A DNA stretch of 27,050 nucleotides from Bacteroidota bacterium (GTDB lineage Bacteria > Bacteroidota > Bacteroidia > Cytophagales > Cyclobacteriaceae), in the NCBI GenBank assembly GCA_023393375.1, contig JAEWLI010000013.1, positions 1 through 27,050 on the forward strand. The letters are read 5' to 3'. A model generated the notes under the pieces. The model had not been told where the DNA came from. It saw nothing but the letters and a program-made list of their open reading frames with translations, and made no database searches. The position numbers were made by a program, and so were the translations under genes. Below are positions 22,913 to 27,050 of this stretch, piece after piece (position 1 is the first letter of the stretch; each line of letters opens with the position of its first letter).

Positions 22913-23104
22913 AACAAAATGTTTATTTTTTAAAATTATTAGAAAAACCAATTAATTGAATTATTGTTTGGTGGTACACTTGATCACGGAATGAATTATT
23001 TTTGTTTTGATGCAGTTGATCAGGTGTTATCATCCTATGGAAACACATCATCATAAACTAATGTTATTAATATTAGGGAAAAGGAATTACCTTCCGCTTT
23101 AGGG

Positions 23105-24925
23105 GTGAATAAACTATACGTATTTATTTGTATTTGCATACCCGTTTGGGGATTGGCTCAGGAAATTACAGTTGACACTGTACCTCCTTCTGTCGATTCA
23201 TTGGTGATTGGTAATGACCAGAAGCTAGAAAAAGATATTCAGAAATTCTCAGAAAAGGATAATTTGTTATCGAAATTATTGGGCAACATTGTTAAAAAAG
23301 ATTCAGGTAAAGAGGTGAATGGCTTGAATTACAGCTACGAACACTATGATCGGCACGATGGAAAAATTATTAAAGAAATCAAAATTGTTAATTTGAATGT
23401 TTTTTCGAATAGTGTAGATCAGGATCCGGAAGAACTGCCATGGCTTGCCAGAACTGGCAATAAGCTACATATCACTACACAGCCTTGGGTAGTAAGAAAT
23501 CAGTTGTTATTTAAAGCAGGTGAAGAGCTGAATCCCTTTTTCATTTCAGAAAGTGAACGGATTTTACGTACCAAACCATATTTACACAGTGCCGATATTC
23601 AGATACTCGACGATGAGGAAAACTCAGATAGTATAACCGTGCAGGTAGTGGTTAGGGATGTATGGAGTATACTTCCCGATGCAAGATATAGCCTAAGCGA
23701 TAAAAAAGGGTTTTTGAGTTTTGAAGATGTAAATTTTTTAGGTTATGGCATGACATTTCATACTGCACTAAAAAGAGGTTTGGAGTATGGAAATGAATGG
23801 ACTGTTGATGCTGGATTGCAAATAGATCATTTATTTTACCAATATGTAAATGCCCGTATTTATAGGGAAAGCAGTGATCATGGAATTACTTATGGGGTTG
23901 GTGCAGGTCGTGATTTTATTTCACCGGTACTGAAACTGGCCGGTGGCTTTGAACTACAAAGATCAGAAAATCTCATCAGAGAGATAGAAAATGAAAATAT
24001 CAATTTACATCTCGAAAAATTATTTGTTCAGGATTACTGGATCGGATATGCAACTGATTTATCGAGGATTACCCATACAGATAAGTTTCAAAATGAATAT
24101 TATTTAGCTGCTGGATATAAAAACACCCATTTTTTGAAATTGCCGGAAATCAAAAATGACTTTTATGGCAATAACCGATTGGCGTTAGTTAGCTTGGGAT
24201 ATGCATTTCGCAGATACCATAAAACCCGTTTTGTGAGGCATTTGGGAATAACAGAGGATATTCCCACCGGAACTACAGTTTCTTTTACATTTGGAAAACG
24301 CTATTCTGAACATGAGGACAGATGGTATACAGGTGTAAAAGCTGGCTATGGCCTTTTTAGTAAAATTGGCTATTTCTCAGCGGTGATAGAATCGGGCACA
24401 TACTTTAAGAAAAAAGACAACGAATTGGGGGCAATTGATGCCGCATTGCTTTATTTTACACCATTACATCGAATTGGAGGAACCTTCATACGAAACTTCC
24501 TTCGATTACGGGGTAGTTATCTGCATAACCCTTTTCTATTTGATCATATGGTTAACCTGGATCATAGCAATGATATCAGAGGTTTTAATGCTGAAAGAAT
24601 AGGAAACAAAAGATTTACAGTAAATTTCGAATTCAATATCTACCCTCCTGTAAAAATTTTCGGGTTTAATTTTGCCGTTATTGGTTTTACTGATTTAACA
24701 TGGCTATTGCCAGATCATGTAAAATCATGGAACAGTCAATTTTATCAGGGCTTTGGTGGAGGTTTGCGGATAAAAAACGAAATGCTGATTTTCAGATCGA
24801 TTCAGGTATTATTTGGTTATTACCCCAACGGTACAGATTATCGAACAAGGTTTTTCGAACAGCCTCGTGATTTTTATCGATTGGAGGCTATCGAATTTAC
24901 CAAACCCCACACTATAATAGAATAA
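23105..24925 (+). CDS. BamA/ShlB-like outer-membrane beta-barrel protein with one POTRA-like domain
   Basis: A 606-residue exported outer-membrane protein. The start is GTG at 23105; no in-frame ATG precedes it and the next residues form a signal peptide (MNKLYVFICI to 'WGLAQ'). Residues of about 88-186 read like a POTRA domain ('IIKEIKIVNLNVF', 'VVRNQLLFKAGEELNPFFISESERILRTKPYLHSADI', 'DSITVQVVVRDVWS'). The remainder, about 190-600, has the alternating aromatic strands of a surface-antigen/BamA-type barrel ('FLSFEDVNFLGYGMTFHTAL', 'DIRGFNAERIGNKRFTVNFEFNIYPP'). A BamA core component would have five POTRAs, so this is more likely an accessory or TamA/ShlB-like protein. Substrate unknown. The stop is 22 bp from the convergent pfkA stop. 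Confidence 0.85.
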   Translation: MNKLYVFICICIPVWGLAQEITVDTVPPSVDSLVIGNDQKLEKDIQKFSEKDNLLSKLLGNIVKKDSGKEVNGLNYSYEHYDRHDGKIIKEIKIVNLNVFSNSVDQDPEELPWLARTGNKLHITTQPWVVRNQLLFKAGEELNPFFISESERILRTKPYLHSADIQILDDEENSDSITVQVVVRDVWSILPDARYSLSDKKGFLSFEDVNFLGYGMTFHTALKRGLEYGNEWTVDAGLQIDHLFYQYVNARIYRESSDHGITYGVGAGRDFISPVLKLAGGFELQRSENLIREIENENINLHLEKLFVQDYWIGYATDLSRITHTDKFQNEYYLAAGYKNTHFLKLPEIKNDFYGNNRLALVSLGYAFRRYHKTRFVRHLGITEDIPTGTTVSFTFGKRYSEHEDRWYTGVKAGYGLFSKIGYFSAVIESGTYFKKKDNELGAIDAALLYFTPLHRIGGTFIRNFLRLRGSYLHNPFLFDHMVNLDHSNDIRGFNAERIGNKRFTVNFEFNIYPPVKIFGFNFAVIGFTDLTWLLPDHVKSWNSQFYQGFGGGLRIKNEMLIFRSIQVLFGYYPNGTDYRTRFFEQPRDFYRLEAIEFTKPHTIIE

Positions 24926-24947
24926 AATATGATCTTCAGTTTTCTTC

Positions 24948-25916
24948 CTATCTAATGATTCTGACCATCCTTAATATTTCCTCATCTACCGGTTTTTTCT
25001 TGGTAACGGCATCTTTAAAAGGGGTAAAGGTTAATTCACCTTGAATGATACCTGCCATCACATTCACTTCTCCATCCAACAATCCTTCGATGGCTCCCAA
25101 GCCTAAACGACTTCCCAATAAACGATCAGCAGAGGTGGGTGTTCCTCCACGTTGTACATGTCCTAATATTGATATCCTTGCATCCAGCTCTGGCATAAGT
25201 TCTTGTACTTTTTTTACCATTTCCAGCGCACCACCATCCTGATTCCCTTCTGCCACAAGTACAATGGAAGATGTTTTGGATCTTCTTTCTGCTTTTCTCA
25301 AAGATCTGACAATATCACTTACAGAAGTTGAGGTCTCTGGAATCAGCACCACTTCAGCACCGCTTCCTATGGCTGCATGAATGGCAATATCACCTGCATT
25401 CCGACCCATCACTTCTACAAAAAAGGTTCTTTCGTGAGAATTTGCAGTATCTTTTATTTTGTCAATGGCATCAAGGGCTGTATTCACGGCAGTATCAAAA
25501 CCTATGGTATAATCTGTGCCGTACAGATCGTTATCAATTGTACCAGGTGCCCCAACTATCGGAATACCAAATTCCCGATAAAATTCATCGGCACCTTTTA
25601 AAGTACCATCCCCACCTATTGCCACAATACCTTCTATTCCTCTTTCCCGAAGATTTTGATATGCAGTTTTACGTCCTTCAGCAGAGCGAAAATCTGAACT
25701 TCTTGCTGATTTAAGTATAGTACCCCCACGTTGGATAATACTACTAACGGAATGGCTGTCCATCAAGAATAAATCATCTTTAATCATACCATTATATCCG
25801 CGATTGATGCCATACACTTCAACGCCATGATATAACCCACCTCTCACAACTGCCCTGATACAAGCGTTCATTCCCGGGGCATCACCACCTGATGTAAATA
25901 CTGCAATTTTTTTCAT
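24948..25916 (-). CDS. pfkA: ATP-dependent 6-phosphofructokinase
   Basis: Glycolytic enzyme phosphorylating fructose 6-phosphate. The 322-residue length matches the bacterial family. Motifs: 'VFTSGGDAPGMNACIRAVVR' at the N-terminus, 'AIGGDGTLKGA' with Gly104, 'APGTIDNDLYGTDYTIGFDTA' with catalytic Asp128, 'FVEVMGRNAGDIA', 'LVAEGNQDGG', and 'ILGHVQRGGTPTSADRLLGSRLG'. Gly in GGDGT and in PGTIDND (not GGDD and PKTIDND) points to ATP and not pyrophosphate as donor. It has its own -7 element upstream and is convergent with the barrel gene; no hairpin lies in the 22 bp between the stops. Confidence 0.97.
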   Translation of the reverse strand: MKKIAVFTSGGDAPGMNACIRAVVRGGLYHGVEVYGINRGYNGMIKDDLFLMDSHSVSSIIQRGGTILKSARSSDFRSAEGRKTAYQNLRERGIEGIVAIGGDGTLKGADEFYREFGIPIVGAPGTIDNDLYGTDYTIGFDTAVNTALDAIDKIKDTANSHERTFFVEVMGRNAGDIAIHAAIGSGAEVVLIPETSTSVSDIVRSLRKAERRSKTSSIVLVAEGNQDGGALEMVKKVQELMPELDARISILGHVQRGGTPTSADRLLGSRLGLGAIEGLLDGEVNVMAGIIQGELTFTPFKDAVTKKKPVDEEILRMVRIIR

Positions 25917-25944
25917 TAGTCTTGCTGCTCTTCTGTTTTCGCCA

Positions 25945-25952
25945 CAAAGGTA
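25945..25952 (-). promoter_or_regulatory. Candidate -7 element of pfkA
   Basis: The minus strand reads TACCTTTG, a perfect match to TAnnTTTG, 29 bp before the pfkA ATG. No -33 box at normal spacing. Confidence 0.5.
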
Positions 25953-26055
25953 AAAGAATTAAATGGTTCTGGAAATGATGAAATTAACAAATTGTAAGAG
26001 GCTTTATATTATTTTCAGAATGTAACCAAATATCAAAGTTGAAAACTCAGCAGTA

Positions 26056-27048
26056 TTATTCTCTGGGTGTCAGATTTTTTTCTTTTATATACGGTCTGAT
26101 GATTAGCCGTGTGCCCCGGTCGTAAGTGAAATAATTCCAAACCCAGTTACTGAATACAATCAGTTTTCCCCTGAATCCGATAATGTAAAACAGGTGAATG
26201 AACAGCCATATCACCCAGGCAAAAAATCCGCCAAAATTTAAATTCCCGGGCAAATTCACCACTGCTTTATTTCTTCCCACTGTAGCCATTGAACCTTTAT
26301 CATTATACTTGAACGGTTTCATGGTTTTTCCTGCAGCCATTCTTTTGAGATTGCGACCAAGGTGCCTTCCTTGTTGCATAGCTACAGGGGCCAGCATGGG
26401 CAATCCTTGGGGATATTCCTCGGTTTTAAGAATTGCAATATCACCCAATGCAAATATATTGGAGAAACATTTTACCTGATTCATATCATTTACCTGGATC
26501 CGACCTTTTTCTGTGCATTCGGTCGGGATTCCATCAATCAGATTCCCCATTACACCAGCTGCCCAAATTAAAGTATTACTACGTAGTATGTCTCCATTAT
26601 TCATTTCTATGGCGTGACCATCATATTTTTTTACCAAAGTTTTTAAAAGAATGTTCACTTCGAATTGCTGAAGGTATTGAAGGGCTTTCCTACCTGCAAA
26701 ATCGCTCATAGAAGGCAATAACCTATCTAACCCTTCAACTAAATAAACCTGCATCAGATCAAGGTCAAGATCGGGATAATCTTTGGGTAACACATGTTTT
26801 TTCAATTCTCCAAGCGCACCAGCCAGTTCCACACCGGTAGGGCCTCCTCCTACAATCACAAAAGTGAGCAATTGCTTAATTTGTTCAGGATCACGGGAAA
26901 TAACTGCTTTCTCAAAATTCTGTAAAATCTGGCTCCGTAAGTCCAATGCTTGTGGCACCTGTTTCAGTGGAAAAGCATTTTTAAAAATGCTTTCATTGCC
27001 AAAATAATTGGTTTTAGAACCATTTGCAATTACAAGGTAGTTGTACGA
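26056..27048 (-). CDS. Type II NADH dehydrogenase (FAD-dependent), C-terminal part
   Basis: The frame stays open to the right edge, so about the first third of the gene is outside; 330 codons are visible (a GTG at 26958 is internal). The visible part begins near 'YLVIANGSKTNYFGNE', the first FAD-side motif of NDH-2, and continues with the NADH-binding 'FVIVGGGPTGVELAGAL', 'VNILLKTLVKKYDG', 'LIWAAGVMGN', FAD-contacting 'IFALGDIA', 'LPMLAPVAMQQGRHLGRNL', and a hydrophobic membrane-anchoring C-terminus ('FFAWVIWLFIHLFYIIGFRGKLIVFSNWVWNYFT'). It passes electrons from NADH to quinone without pumping protons, on the inner face of the cytoplasmic membrane. It lies 139 bp upstream of pfkA on the same strand, but pfkA seems to have its own promoter. 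Confidence 0.93.
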   Translation of the reverse strand, partial: SYNYLVIANGSKTNYFGNESIFKNAFPLKQVPQALDLRSQILQNFEKAVISRDPEQIKQLLTFVIVGGGPTGVELAGALGELKKHVLPKDYPDLDLDLMQVYLVEGLDRLLPSMSDFAGRKALQYLQQFEVNILLKTLVKKYDGHAIEMNNGDILRSNTLIWAAGVMGNLIDGIPTECTEKGRIQVNDMNQVKCFSNIFALGDIAILKTEEYPQGLPMLAPVAMQQGRHLGRNLKRMAAGKTMKPFKYNDKGSMATVGRNKAVVNLPGNLNFGGFFAWVIWLFIHLFYIIGFRGKLIVFSNWVWNYFTYDRGTRLIIRPYIKEKNLTPRE

Positions 27049-27050
27049 AA

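Noticed and set aside
22991..23056. A 21-codon frame starting MNYFCFDAVD as a small gene
   Set aside because: Too short, no recognisable composition and it lies in the promoter region of the barrel gene.
1..27050. Mobile elements, CRISPR arrays, tRNA or rRNA genes, phage or defence genes
   Set aside because: No transposase-like frames, no spaced direct repeats, no cloverleaf or rRNA-like sequence was seen; gene content is housekeeping plus one glycan locus.

Overview
The window is AT-rich chromosomal DNA from a member of the Bacteroidetes, most likely a marine- or soil-type Cytophagales/Flavobacteriia relative. The evidence is a SusC/SusD pair, several -7 elements of the Bacteroidetes type (TAnnTTTG), almost no Shine-Dalgarno sequences, a 58-residue Bacteroidetes histone H1-like gene and typical Bacteroidetes lipoproteins. 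The exact genus cannot be read from the sequence. No mobile element, CRISPR array, tRNA or rRNA was seen, and no stretch over 300 bp lacks a gene. Most of the window is housekeeping and amino-acid metabolism.

Layout. (1) 2-6226, + strand: the end of a polysaccharide-utilization locus, with a TonB-dependent SusC (cut by the left edge), a SusD lipoprotein, a terminator, a GH8 lipoprotein resembling reducing-end xylose-releasing exo-oligoxylanase, a secreted protein of unknown function and a secreted CE1-type esterase. Together they suggest uptake and trimming of decorated xylan oligosaccharides. (2) 6322-9950, - strand: threonine dehydrogenase, then argininosuccinate lyase preceded by an M20 deacylase, which form an argE-like/argH pair. 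(3) 10123-11349: a secreted PepSY-like protein with an acidic repeat tail, divergent from an RlpA-like lipoprotein. The region between them holds two palindromes. (4) 11403-14383, - strand: rex-serC-serA, which looks like one operon. Two identical 18-bp copies of a Rex/CRP-like palindrome lie at and upstream of rex. (5) 14678-18097, + strand: ligA, a DUF6913-like gene and dapA packed end to end, followed by a terminator. (6) 18286-22912: a two-helix membrane protein; on the - strand an alpha-oxoamine synthase (sphingolipid or sulfonolipid type) followed by the 58-residue H1-like gene, a two-gene ergothioneine cluster (egtB-egtD), and a tiny two-helix membrane protein. (7) 23105-27050: a BamA/ShlB-like outer-membrane barrel, phosphofructokinase, and a type II NADH dehydrogenase cut by the right edge.

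I found no clearly new multi-gene system. The best leads are regulatory or small-scale: the paired Rex/CRP-like operators on rex-serC-serA, which would tie NAD redox state to NAD-dependent serine synthesis; the perfect 9-bp-arm palindrome in front of the acidic repeat protein; the minimal egtBD pair with a tandem-Tyr EgtB; the small H1-like gene behind the lipid synthase; and the unknown secreted protein inside the xylan locus.
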